Shown piece by piece: positions 54,754 through 62,855 of a DNA stretch of 64,000 nucleotides. A model generated the notes under the pieces. It did no database searches. It saw nothing but the letters and a program-made list of their open reading frames with translations, and was not told where the DNA came from. Positions within the stretch are counted from its first letter, which is position 1; each line of letters opens with the position of its first letter. Origin of the DNA: an uncultured Litoreibacter sp. (GTDB lineage: Bacteria > Pseudomonadota > Alphaproteobacteria > Rhodobacterales > Rhodobacteraceae). Both the position numbers and the translations under genes were made by a program. The stretch is taken from assembly GCA_947501685.1 (NCBI GenBank), contig CANMWQ010000002.1, positions 310,001 to 374,000 on the forward strand, in the 5' to 3' direction.

Positions 54754-55087
54754 ATTCCGTCCCACCTGTCTCTTATTTGGCCAGAATATCTGGCCCGCAC
54801 CCTGTGCCCGCATTACCAAATAGCCACCTCGAAAGCCACAGAATTTGCGTGATGCGGAGGGCATGACGGAACGACACCCGGACAGTTTTTTCCTCTACAA
54901 CCTGCACGCCATCCGCCGCATCACACGCGGTCACTGCCTGCGTTTCGCTCAGATCCCGATCGAAAATCGCTGCAAAAGTTTTGGGACATTTTGGGGAATG
55001 GCCGAAAATATTTTGTCCCAAAATGTCCCAAAAGCCCCCTCGCAAGGCAAGATCGTCCCCGACAGCTTTTACTGAGCTCAAACGCAA
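54754..55087. other. Region between the methyltransferase and rpsO terminator
   Basis: A stretch of 334 bases (430 with its flanking elements) without a firm gene. On the plus strand a 76-codon opening (54845-55075) reads MTERHPDSFFLYNLHAIRRI from its second ATG and has G/C-ending codons in its first half, but the middle is occupied by a perfect inverted repeat and I see no family, so I do not call it. The region is mainly AT-rich repeat plus the methyltransferase leader. Confidence 0.4.
54979..55033. repeat. Perfect 17-bp inverted repeat made of TTTTGGGACA decamers
   Basis: TTTTGGGACATTTTGGG (54979-54995) is repeated inverted as CCCAAAATGTCCCAAAA (55017-55033) with 21 bases between. Each arm is itself a tandem of the decamer TTTTGGGACA or its near copy, and the spacer ends in another TTTTGTCCC. 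The layout (decamers at one-helix-turn spacing, mirrored around a spacer) resembles the TGTACAA cluster inside leuS at 7801-7850. Confidence 0.8.
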
Positions 55088-55119
55088 AACGCGGCCCCTG
55101 ATCGAACAGGAACCGCGTT
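55088..55119 (-). terminator. rpsO terminator
   Basis: On the minus strand AACGCGG / CCGCGTT, continued inward by CCTG / CAGG, forms an interrupted stem followed by TTTGCG. It lies 22 bases after the rpsO stop and would cut rpsO off from the downstream methyltransferase and pnp. Confidence 0.75.
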
Positions 55120-55141
55120 GAATTTGGAAAGGCGCAGATGC

Positions 55142-55411
55142 TTAACGGCGAATGCCGAGGCGCTTGATCAGGTCTTGGTAACGCGCTTCGTCCTTGGCCT
55201 TCGTGTAGTCCAAAAGCTTGCGGCGCAGGGCAACCATTTTCAGCAGCCCACGGCGGCCATGGTTGTCTTTCTTATGCGTTTTGAAGTGCTCGGTCAGCGT
55301 CGAGATGCGCGATGTCAGGATCGCAACTTGGACCTCTGGCGAACCGGTATCGCCTTCTTTGGTCGCAAATTCTTTCATGACGCGTGCTTTTTCTTCAGCA
55401 GTGATCGACAT
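55142..55411 (-). CDS. rpsO: 30S ribosomal protein S15
   Basis: An 89-residue primary rRNA-binding protein of the 30S platform. The sequence is diagnostic: [17 protein letters not shown] and [25 protein letters not shown] use the ATG at 55411 ([12 protein letters not shown]), with GGAGAC just before it; an open frame of 38 codons upstream is leader. Length matches the universal 88-89 residues. In other bacteria it is flanked by truB and pnp; here both neighbours are displaced by inserted genes. Confidence 0.97.
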   Translation of the reverse strand: MSITAEEKARVMKEFATKEGDTGSPEVQVAILTSRISTLTEHFKTHKKDNHGRRGLLKMVALRRKLLDYTKAKDEARYQDLIKRLGIRR

Positions 55412-55552
55412 CGGGGTCTCCTTCATAAGGTTAAGGGTTATGGCGCAGGCCGGGATGTCGTCCAGCAAGGCCCGTGGAGGCTCCACCCGAGGGCGGATGA
55501 GCGCGTATAGGGCGACGTCAAACAAAAGGGAAGCGATTCCTTGCGCGAGGAT

Positions 55553-56059
55553 TTAGTCCCAAAGAACCGGCTGCTGCGCATAGGCGATATAGAGCGGGTG
55601 TTTCGGGTGCCCCGCCTTGCTGAGCCCAAGGTGATAGAGCGGCTTGCCGGAGCCCCGCATCAGCACCTCGACCTGCGGCCCTCGACCCATATGCGCGCCA
55701 TGCGTACCCCAAGCAGCCACAACGGTGTCCGCCCACAAGCAAGCATCGGAAATTGCAGTGTTATTCAATGGTCCAACGGGTTCAGGGGCCTTGCGCATCG
55801 CAAATGGATCAGTGTCGCGCCAGGCAAAAATGTTGCAGACCCGGATCGCACCATAGCCCAACGTGCGGGCGCGTCGTTCGCAGCGCTCAACGGTGGGGTC
55901 GTTCTGTACCTCGGTAGCGGTGGATGGGTTCAGCATTACAAACGCGATTTTGCGGCCAGCCTCGTCCCACACCCGCGTCAGATCATAGCGATACCGTTCG
56001 CAGTCAGAGTAGGTCGCGATGCTGGCCGCGTCGTCTTTGAGATGGGAGCGTGTGATCAT
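55553..56059 (-). CDS. DUF1643 family protein
   Basis: A 168-residue cytosolic protein. The core VWDEAGRKIAFVMLNPSTATEVQNDPTVERCERRARTLGYG followed by VCNIFAWRDTDP is the DUF1643 pattern, a small family of unknown function seen in bacteria and phages. I set the start at 56059 (MITRSHLKDDA); an ATG 12 codons earlier lies in the end of the neighbouring gene. It sits between truB and rpsO, where most relatives have nothing. Function unknown. Confidence 0.83.
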   Translation of the reverse strand: MITRSHLKDDAASIATYSDCERYRYDLTRVWDEAGRKIAFVMLNPSTATEVQNDPTVERCERRARTLGYGAIRVCNIFAWRDTDPFAMRKAPEPVGPLNNTAISDACLWADTVVAAWGTHGAHMGRGPQVEVLMRGSGKPLYHLGLSKAGHPKHPLYIAYAQQPVLWD

Positions 56060-56091
56060 GGCCCACCTTGTGGCAGGCCATGTTTTTGTCT

Positions 56092-56571
56092 TCAAGCCTC
56101 GGCGGGCTTAAAGCTTTGGGTCAGAGGCGCTTTTTCAATCGCCCAGACCAGCACGACAGCATAGAGGATATGGCCCCAAAGTGCGACCCAGGTGATGCCG
56201 GTCCACCCCAGGAAGGGCTTGTTGCCAGCGATCAGGTGAGCCACGCCGTAAAGCGCGAAGATCCACAGCCCGATGCCGTAAACCACGGCCGTCGCGGACC
56301 AGTGCAGGTTGGGCCAAACGCGGGATTGGATGGGGCGCGCAACCAGCGCATAGCCGAGCGAGTAGATCAGCAGCCCATTGATGATATGCACTGCGTCGCC
56401 AATGCCTTTGGGCGCGGAGCCGAACACGGTTTTGATGGTGGCTTGCGCCAGGCCAACAGGGGCCAGCTTGGAAAAGCCAAGCAACGGTGAGAGCGCTTGG
56501 CCGAAGAAGTCAAAGGCCAAAGTGGCCAATGCGCCAGCGATGAGGATGGTCCAGGGGGAAGTACGGGTCAT
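56092..56571 (-). CDS. Small inner-membrane protein, unknown function
   Basis: A 159-residue protein with about four hydrophobic helices (roughly 6-26, 55-75, 90-112 and 120-145). The N-terminal segment WTILIAGALATLAFDFFGQALSPLLG and the residues GDAVHIINGL and GHILYAVVLVWAIE look like a conserved family of small membrane proteins, but I cannot name it. The ATG at 56571 (MTRTSPWT) has a moderate AAGTAC-like leader; GTG or earlier ATG starts are possible. It precedes the DUF1643 gene by 32 bp on the same strand, so they may be co-transcribed. Confidence 0.65.
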   Translation of the reverse strand: MTRTSPWTILIAGALATLAFDFFGQALSPLLGFSKLAPVGLAQATIKTVFGSAPKGIGDAVHIINGLLIYSLGYALVARPIQSRVWPNLHWSATAVVYGIGLWIFALYGVAHLIAGNKPFLGWTGITWVALWGHILYAVVLVWAIEKAPLTQSFKPAEA

Positions 56572-56736
56572 GTGTTTTGTCCTTAGCAAGGAATGTATGT
56601 TGCGGCATTTCTAGCCAAACAGCTCCGTACCAAGATACCCCGCTCACGCGGACCTGACCGCCACATGGGTTCCGTGATTGGTTTTGTAACAATACCGGGT
56701 GGAATCCTGTGGTTCTTCTGGAAAATGCACCACAAA

Positions 56737-56754
56737 GCGTGCACTCATGCACGC
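56737..56754 (-). terminator. Hairpin after truB
   Basis: GCGTGC / GCACGC with a six-base loop, followed on the minus strand by TTTG, 34 bases after the truB stop. The T-run is poor; it may be a weak terminator or an RNA-stabilising stem. Confidence 0.35.
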
Positions 56755-56787
56755 ATCTGAAATATTTCCTAGGATATACCTGCAATT

Positions 56788-57690
56788 TTATCGAAAAACT
56801 CGGCTCGGATGCAGTTCCCCGGCCTTGTAGCGCCCAACGGCGATGGCCTGACCGTTCAGTGAGGCCCAGGCCTCGTCTCCGTATTCGGCATCTGCCGCAA
56901 GAACTATGCCGGGGTTGCCATTGCGCAGTTTGGTGGCCCCATCCACTGTGGTCGGCAGCTCGGGCAAATCGGCAAGCCCGGTTTCCAGCGGCAACAGCAG
57001 CGCGTCGATCTCAGGCGCTTTGGCCAGTGCCTCCACCTGTTCCAGCGTCACGGCGTCCTCCAGCTCGAACGGACCGGACCAGACGCGCCGCAACCCGCGT
57101 ACATGCGCGTGACAGCCCAAGGCCTCGCCAAGATCACGCGCTATAGAGCGCACATAGCCGCCCTTGCCGCACACCATATGCAAAGTGACATGATCCGTGT
57201 CCATACGCTCAAGCAGGGTCAGCTCGTCTACAAAAAGCGGGCGGGCGGCCAGCGTGACATCCTCCCCGCTGCGCGACAGGGCATAGGCGCGCTTACCATC
57301 GAGTTTGACGGCGGAGAATTTCGGCGGCACTTGCAAAATGTCGCCCGTAAAAGGCGCAAGGGCCTCGGCAATCTGCGCGTCGGTGGGACGCAGCTCCGAG
57401 GTGGCGATCACCACCCCCTCGCTGTCATCCGTGTTGGTCGCCTCGCCCAGCCGGATTGTGAAGTCATAGGCCTTCAGCGCGTCGGTGATGTAGGGAACGG
57501 TCTTGGTGGCCTCGCCCAAAGCGATCGCCAGAATGCCGGTGGCCTCAGGGTCCAAAGTCCCGGCATGACCTGCCTTATTGGCTGAAAAAGCCCAGCGGAT
57601 TTTGCCCACAACCGAGTTTGAGCTGACGCCCGCAGGCTTATCAACTACCAGCCAGCCGGAGATGTCGCGACCCTTCTTGCGCCGTGCCAC
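56788..57690 (-). CDS. truB: tRNA pseudouridine(55) synthase
   Basis: A 300-residue enzyme forming the T-loop pseudouridine of nearly all tRNAs. The catalytic Asp47 is in [24 protein letters not shown] at the start and [16 protein letters not shown] later are family motifs. The C-terminal PUA-like part is complete. It is three bases after rbfA on the same strand, the usual rbfA-truB pair. Confidence 0.96.
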   Translation of the reverse strand: MARRKKGRDISGWLVVDKPAGVSSNSVVGKIRWAFSANKAGHAGTLDPEATGILAIALGEATKTVPYITDALKAYDFTIRLGEATNTDDSEGVVIATSELRPTDAQIAEALAPFTGDILQVPPKFSAVKLDGKRAYALSRSGEDVTLAARPLFVDELTLLERMDTDHVTLHMVCGKGGYVRSIARDLGEALGCHAHVRGLRRVWSGPFELEDAVTLEQVEALAKAPEIDALLLPLETGLADLPELPTTVDGATKLRNGNPGIVLAADAEYGDEAWASLNGQAIAVGRYKAGELHPSRVFR

Positions 57691-57693
57691 AGA

Positions 57694-58092
57694 TTATTGG
57701 CCTTCTACGTCGCGCCGCACGGCGTCTTGGCTCAGCAGCCGCTTGGTCTCGTCCATCCGGTCAAAGCTTTCGTCCAGCAAGAAGCGCAGGTCAGGCGCGT
57801 ATTTCATGGTCATCTCCTTGCTCAAAACCCGGCGCAGCTCGCCTTTGTTGCGGGCCAGCGCCTCGATGGTTTCCTCGCGCTTATCGCCGCCCAAGGGCAG
57901 AACGAAGGCGGTGGCGATCTTGAGGTCCGGGGTGATGCGCACCTCGGAGACGGTGATCGACAGCCGGTTCAAGTCGGGGTCATGAATGTCGCCACGGTTC
58001 AGCACATCCGCCAGCGTGCGTCGGATCAGCTCTCCGACGCGCAACTGCCTTTGGGACGGACCCGCCCCGGAGAAATGAGATTTCTTTGCCAT
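57694..58092 (-). CDS. rbfA: 30S ribosome-binding factor A
   Basis: A 132-residue KH-like protein that helps mature the 5' end of 16S rRNA in the cold. The pattern [22 protein letters not shown] then ISVSEVR-like and [14 protein letters not shown] is typical. I use the ATG at 58092 ([17 protein letters not shown]); an upstream start adds 12 basic residues. It is followed by truB; infB and nusA, the usual upstream genes, are absent because dapB lies divergent on the other side. Confidence 0.94.
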   Translation of the reverse strand: MAKKSHFSGAGPSQRQLRVGELIRRTLADVLNRGDIHDPDLNRLSITVSEVRITPDLKIATAFVLPLGGDKREETIEALARNKGELRRVLSKEMTMKYAPDLRFLLDESFDRMDETKRLLSQDAVRRDVEGQ

Positions 58093-58168
58093 AGCGTGCC
58101 ACTTAAGCCCCTTGCGAGGACGGTGCAATGGGGCCTAAACCTCTCGGGCATCAGGAAGGGACGATCAC

Positions 58169-58978
58169 ATGACCAGCGGACCAGGTATAGTCATCACAGG
58201 CGCGTCGGGCCGCATGGGCCGGATGTTGATCGAAACCGTGCAGGCCTCTGATAAATGCCAGCTGGTGGGCGTCACGGAACGCGAGGGCCATGACTGGGTC
58301 GGCAAAGATCTCGGCGAGGCGCTGGGCGGCGCGGCGGTTGGCGTGCCCGTGGTCAGCGACGCCATTCAGGTGGTCAAGGACGCGCAGGCGATTATCGACT
58401 TTACGTCTCCGGCGGCAACTGTGGCCCATGCCGAACTGGCCGCTCAGGCCCGCGCGGTGCATGTCATCGGCACCACCGGGATGGAGCCCAGCGATCTGGC
58501 CAAAATCGCCACCGCCGCCCGCCACGCCCCGATTGTGCGCGCGGGCAATATGAGCCTTGGCGTGAACCTGCTGACCAAGCTCACTCAAAAAGTGGCGGAG
58601 GCGTTGGATGCGGATTTCGACATCGAGATCATCGAAGCCCATCACCGCCACAAGGTAGACGCGCCCTCCGGCACCGCGCTGATGCTGGGCGAAGCCGCCG
58701 CAAAAGGGCGCGGCATTGCATTGGACGACGTCAAAGACAGCGGCCGTGACGGCATCACCGGCGCCCGCAAACGCGGCGATATCGGCTTCAGCGCCATCCG
58801 CGGCGGCGATGTCGTGGGGGAGCATGACGTGGTCTTTGCCGCCGACGGGGAGCGCATCGTGCTGCGCCACCTGGCTACTGATCGGGCCATCTTTGCCCGT
58901 GGAGCGTTGAAGGCGGCGCTCTGGGGGCAAGACAAAGGCCCCGGGGAATATGACATGATGGACGTGCTGGGGCTCTAG
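58169..58978 (+). CDS. dapB: 4-hydroxy-tetrahydrodipicolinate reductase
   Basis: A 269-residue NAD(P)H enzyme of lysine and diaminopimelate synthesis. The cofactor motif [17 protein letters not shown] is at 6-22 and the catalytic signature [16 protein letters not shown] near 155-170, with the second FDIEIIE before it. Length is normal. It is divergent from rbfA with a 76-base gap. GGAAGGGA lies before the ATG. Confidence 0.96.
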   Translation: MTSGPGIVITGASGRMGRMLIETVQASDKCQLVGVTEREGHDWVGKDLGEALGGAAVGVPVVSDAIQVVKDAQAIIDFTSPAATVAHAELAAQARAVHVIGTTGMEPSDLAKIATAARHAPIVRAGNMSLGVNLLTKLTQKVAEALDADFDIEIIEAHHRHKVDAPSGTALMLGEAAAKGRGIALDDVKDSGRDGITGARKRGDIGFSAIRGGDVVGEHDVVFAADGERIVLRHLATDRAIFARGALKAALWGQDKGPGEYDMMDVLGL

Positions 58979-59070
58979 CGAGCAGCTCACCTATTTTGCC
59001 GCAAAAGTGAACCGAAACGCCACTCCGCGCGTATCGTCAAAGACGATGCAAAAATGCAGGAGCACACCAA

Positions 59071-59436
59071 ATGCAAGATATCTCCAAAACAGCGGCTGTG
59101 ATCGCGGGGCTTGCTTGCGCGATTGTTCCGGCAGCAGCGGCGGCGTTTGACAAGATCGACACCCGCGAAGAGTTTGTCGAGGCCATTCAAGGCAAAGACC
59201 TCAAGATCACCGGCATCTCCGTGAACGTGACCCCCGCAGGTCAGATCAAAGGCCGCGCCTTTGGCATAAGGGTTCAAGGTGAGTGGGAGTGGCAGGACGG
59301 CTATTTCTGCCGGTCACTGTTCTGGGGCCGCCAAGACCTCGGGCCGAACTGCCAAGAGGTCAAGATTGATGGTGACACCATCCGCTTCACATCGGACCGG
59401 GGCGCTGGCGAGTTCGCCGACCTGACAATGCGCTAA
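59071..59436 (+). CDS. Small exported protein, family unknown
   Basis: A 121-residue protein with a signal peptide (TAAVIAGLACAIVPAAAAA, cleaved near residue 25) and a mature part of about 95 residues with TREEFVEAIQGKDLKITGISVNV, WEWQDGYFCRSLFWG and DLGPNCQEVKIDGD. The two cysteines probably pair. Similar alphaproteobacterial proteins carry the name dihydrodipicolinate reductase in annotations, most likely by spread of the name from the adjacent dapB; nothing here resembles that enzyme. It follows dapB by 92 bases and is convergent with the SDHAF4-like gene. Confidence 0.75.
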   Translation: MQDISKTAAVIAGLACAIVPAAAAAFDKIDTREEFVEAIQGKDLKITGISVNVTPAGQIKGRAFGIRVQGEWEWQDGYFCRSLFWGRQDLGPNCQEVKIDGDTIRFTSDRGAGEFADLTMR

Positions 59437-59449
59437 GGCCCTTCGCCCA

Positions 59450-59629
59450 CTAGAAGTCTACCGCGATCCCTTTGCGTTCCCAATCACCGTAGCGCACGGG
59501 CTCCGGCCCGTCGCGGCCCCCAAGCTCGGGTGGCATCTCGGTCGCCTTGGCCTTTTTGCGCCGTTCCTCCGCCTCAGCCAATGCGCGCTGTGCGGCCTCA
59601 GGGATAGGTTTGTCTGCTTGTTTGCTCAT
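59450..59629 (-). CDS. DUF1674 / SDHAF4-like succinate dehydrogenase assembly protein
   Basis: A 59-residue protein. The C-terminus PELGGRDGPEPVRYGDWERKGIAVDF (split here as GGRDGPEPVRYGDWE and GIAVDF) is the DUF1674 signature shared with mitochondrial SDHAF4, which shields the flavinated SdhA subunit during complex II assembly. The N-terminal half is a charged helix (EAAQRALAEAEERRKKAK). I start at the ATG at 59629 (MSKQADKPIP); a longer opening upstream overlaps the divergent rsmB leader. Confidence 0.85.
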   Translation of the reverse strand: MSKQADKPIPEAAQRALAEAEERRKKAKATEMPPELGGRDGPEPVRYGDWERKGIAVDF

Positions 59630-59697
59630 ACCTGCTGATATACGTCGGCAGAAAGTAGAAGCAAGGCCCAGCTCCAGCGGCCAATGAAAGGCACCGC

Positions 59698-61014
59698 ATG
59701 GCCGAGACGCCGCCAAAATCGCCCAAGCCCGACACATCGGCCTTCGCCGCGCGCGAGGGGGCCATCGGGTTGCTGGACGGCGTCTTGGAAGACAAGCTGC
59801 AACTGTCTGAGCTGACCCAAGGGATCGGCCCGCTTTCTGGTCTGGCCCCCGCCGACAAGGCCCGCGCCCAGCGTCTTGCCACGGAAACGCTGCGCCATCT
59901 CAGCCGGGCCGATGCATTGATCGAGCGTTACGTTGACCGAATGCCACCCCTGACGGCCCTGAACGTGCTCCGCTTGGCGGTGATCGAGCTGCTGGTCGAG
60001 CAGGAGGCCCCGCATGGCGTGGTCGACAGCGCCGTAACCTTGATGCGCCGGAGCAGGCAGTCGCGCCGCATGTCCGGGCTGGCCAACGCGGTCTTGCGCA
60101 AAGTCGCCACCGAAGGTCCAGATATCTGGGCAGGACTGCCTGTGCCGACCCTGCCCAAATGGCTCCGCCGCCGCATCGTGCACATCTACAACGAGGAGAT
60201 TGTGCAGGCAATTGAAGCCGCCCATCTGGCCGGAGCCCCGCTGGATCTGACCTCAAAAGACCCTTCTGCGGCCAAGGCACTTGCCGACACGCTTGGTGGT
60301 ATCCTGCTGCCCACGGGAACGGTGCGCCTGCCAAAAGGCGGGCAGGTCTCGGCCCTGCCGGGATATGAGAACGGAGACTGGTGGGTGCAGGACGCAGGCG
60401 CCGCCTTGGCCGTGAAGCTGCTGGCCCCGCAAAGGGGTGAGGCCGTGCTTGACCTCTGCGCCGCGCCGGGTGGCAAGACGATGCAGCTTGCCGCCGCCGG
60501 GGCGCAGGTGACAGCGGTGGATTCCAGTTCGAAACGGATGGTCCGCGTCAAAGAGAACCTGGCCCGCACCGGTCTGGACGCTGAGCTGATCCGCGCAGAC
60601 GTCCTGGAATGGGAGGCAGAGCAGTTTTACGACGCGATCCTGCTGGATGCGCCGTGTTCAGCCACAGGCACGATCCGCCGCCACCCCGATCTGCCGTTTG
60701 CAAAAACCGGCAAGGACATGGACCCGATTTTTGGGCTGCAAGCCGCGATGATTGACCGCGCGCTGATCGCTCTGAAACCCGGCGGGCGTTTGGTCTATTG
60801 CACCTGCTCTCTGCTCACCGAGGAGGGCGAGCGTCAGGCAAAGACCGCCATAGAGCGCCATGGCCTGACCGAGATCGTGCCGGACGCGAAGACCTTCGGA
60901 CTTGACCTGGCTTGGCTGCATCCAAATGGCGGCATCCGCCTGCGACCTGACTTTCTGGGGGAGTGTGGCGGAATGGACGGCTTCTTCATGATTTCGCTGC
61001 GCAAGCCGGGCTAG
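59698..61014 (+). CDS. rsmB: RsmB/NOP-family rRNA (cytosine-5)-methyltransferase
   Basis: A 438-residue enzyme with an N-terminal NusB-like RNA-binding domain (about 15-140) and a C-terminal SAM domain. The SAM motif is VLDLCAAPGGKTMQLAAAG (about 250-268); the two catalytic cysteines are in LLDAPCSATGTIRRHP and YCTCSLLTEEGE. It probably makes m5C967 of 16S rRNA. The start ATG 59698 is preceded by a leader shared with the divergent SDHAF4-like gene. It is followed by the heparinase-like gene and purH. Confidence 0.92.
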   Translation: MAETPPKSPKPDTSAFAAREGAIGLLDGVLEDKLQLSELTQGIGPLSGLAPADKARAQRLATETLRHLSRADALIERYVDRMPPLTALNVLRLAVIELLVEQEAPHGVVDSAVTLMRRSRQSRRMSGLANAVLRKVATEGPDIWAGLPVPTLPKWLRRRIVHIYNEEIVQAIEAAHLAGAPLDLTSKDPSAAKALADTLGGILLPTGTVRLPKGGQVSALPGYENGDWWVQDAGAALAVKLLAPQRGEAVLDLCAAPGGKTMQLAAAGAQVTAVDSSSKRMVRVKENLARTGLDAELIRADVLEWEAEQFYDAILLDAPCSATGTIRRHPDLPFAKTGKDMDPIFGLQAAMIDRALIALKPGGRLVYCTCSLLTEEGERQAKTAIERHGLTEIVPDAKTFGLDLAWLHPNGGIRLRPDFLGECGGMDGFFMISLRKPG

Positions 61015-61066
61015 GCCATGACAGGTTCACCTGCGGACCATTAAGATCAGCGCAAGACGAACAGGC

Positions 61067-62818
61067 ATGAAGTTGCAAACTATGGTCCTGAAACGGGGCG
61101 GCGGAGCGGCGCGACAGGCTCCGATTGCCAAACAATCTCTGTTGGACAGGCTCCACACACGGCTGACGACGCGGTCGGGTCAGGTGACCGGGTTCGTGTA
61201 CCAGCCCGAGCCGCGCAGCAGCGGGTCCTTTGCCCGTGGCCGCCAGCTTTTGAGCGGCAACTTTCAGTTCAGCGGGCATATTCTGAGGCACCCCAACATT
61301 GCAATTTGGGATTTGGCTTGCCCCGACCACCTGTTTGAAACCGAGATCCACGGGTTCGAGTGGCTTGATGATCTCGCCGCCGTCGGCGACGGCCCCGCGC
61401 GGAAAAAGGCGCAAGGCTGGCTGCAGGGCTGGATCACACATTACGGCAAAGGCACCGGCCCCGGATGGTCGCCCGATGTGACCGGACGGCGGCTGATCCG
61501 TTGGATCACCCACGCATTGTTCCTGCTCAACGGGCAATCCACAGAGGAAAACCGTGACTACTTCCGGTCGCTGTCGCGGCAAGCCGCCTATCTCGCGCGC
61601 AATTGGCCAAAAGCCTCGCCGGGCTTGCCACGGTTTGAGGCGCTGACCGGGTTGCTTTATGCAGGCCTCAGCCTCAGCGGGTTGGAAGACATGATCGACA
61701 CCGCCGCCAATGCACTGGCCGCCGAATGCGAGGCGCAAATTGGCGCGGATGGGGGTCTGCCCACGCGAAACCCAGAAGACCTGATGGAGGTGCTGACCCT
61801 GTTGTGCTGGGCCGACGCCCTTCTTCGAGACGTCGGTCGCACTCCGGCCGTTGCGCTTGGCGCGGCCATCACCCGCATTGTCCCTACGCTTCAGTCCTTG
61901 CGGCACGCCAATGGCGGTCTCGCGGCATTTCACGGCTGCGCGCATGGGGTGGAGGTCAAGATGGAGCGCGTGCTGGCCGAGGTTGCGAGCGCGCTGCAAT
62001 TTGCGGTCGATCTACCTATGGGCTATGCCCGCCTCAGCGCAGAGCAGACCACCGTGATCGCAGATGTTGCGGCCCCGCCCAAGGACAAGGCGGCGCTCAA
62101 CGCGCATGCAGGGACCCTCGCGTTCGAACTGACTTCCGCCCGCAGGCAAGTCATCGTGAATTGCGGGGCGGGGATGACGTTTGGGCCGGAATGGCACCGC
62201 GCAGGACGCGCCACCCCCTCGCATTCGACACTTGCAATCGACGGGGTGTCGTCGGCCCAGTTGGAGGTCAGACCACATGGCGAGCGGCTGGTTGATGGAC
62301 CAACCTTGGTCACCGCGCATAAAGCATCTGGTGAACACGGCAGCGATGTAACCGCAAGCCATGACGGCTACCTCAAAGACTACGGCTTGACCCATAGCCG
62401 CAGGTTGTCCCTCAGCCGAGATGGCCGCGTGTTGCAGGGCGAGGATACCCTCGAGGCCACCACCAGCGCCCAAAAGCTGGCCTTTGACAAACATATGGAC
62501 CGTATTGCGTTGCAGGGCGTGCCGTTCTCCATCCGGTTTCATCTGCACCCGGATGTCGAGGCCTCCATCGATATGGGGGGCACGGCCGTCTCGCTGATGC
62601 TCAAAAACGAGGAGATCTGGGTCTTCCGCCCGGTCCAGCGCGTCGATTTGGCGTTGAAACGAAGCGTTTATCTTGAAAAAGGGCGTTTGAACCCGCGTCC
62701 GACGCAACAGATCATTTTATCTTTGCGGGCGATGGAGTATGCGACCCATGTCAGCTGGGTTCTGGCCAAGGCGCGGGAGATTCCGTCTTCTCTGCGTCAG
62801 GTTGGTTTCGACGTCTGA
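61067..62818 (+). CDS. Heparinase II/III-like protein
   Basis: A 583-residue protein of the heparinase II/III family: an N-terminal alpha/alpha-toroid (about 100-300, VTGRRLIRWITHALFLL, AYLARNWPKASPGLPRFEA) and a C-terminal beta-rich domain (about 320-560, FHGCAHGVEVK, HDGYLKDYGLTHSRRLSLS). No signal peptide is seen, so it may be cytosolic or use another export route. The family cleaves acidic polysaccharides, but this alphaproteobacterial subgroup, placed between rsmB and purH, has no assigned substrate. The usual catalytic Tyr/His set cannot be assigned by eye. Confidence 0.85.
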   Translation: MKLQTMVLKRGGGAARQAPIAKQSLLDRLHTRLTTRSGQVTGFVYQPEPRSSGSFARGRQLLSGNFQFSGHILRHPNIAIWDLACPDHLFETEIHGFEWLDDLAAVGDGPARKKAQGWLQGWITHYGKGTGPGWSPDVTGRRLIRWITHALFLLNGQSTEENRDYFRSLSRQAAYLARNWPKASPGLPRFEALTGLLYAGLSLSGLEDMIDTAANALAAECEAQIGADGGLPTRNPEDLMEVLTLLCWADALLRDVGRTPAVALGAAITRIVPTLQSLRHANGGLAAFHGCAHGVEVKMERVLAEVASALQFAVDLPMGYARLSAEQTTVIADVAAPPKDKAALNAHAGTLAFELTSARRQVIVNCGAGMTFGPEWHRAGRATPSHSTLAIDGVSSAQLEVRPHGERLVDGPTLVTAHKASGEHGSDVTASHDGYLKDYGLTHSRRLSLSRDGRVLQGEDTLEATTSAQKLAFDKHMDRIALQGVPFSIRFHLHPDVEASIDMGGTAVSLMLKNEEIWVFRPVQRVDLALKRSVYLEKGRLNPRPTQQIILSLRAMEYATHVSWVLAKAREIPSSLRQVGFDV

Positions 62819-62855
62819 CACCAGGTTAAACCGCTTACCTTGACGAAGGACTTCC

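Noticed and set aside
54845-55075. Possible 76-codon gene on the plus strand near rpsO
   Set aside because: G/C-ending codons in part, but the middle is the 17-bp inverted repeat, no ribosome site is clear and no family is recognised; left uncalled.
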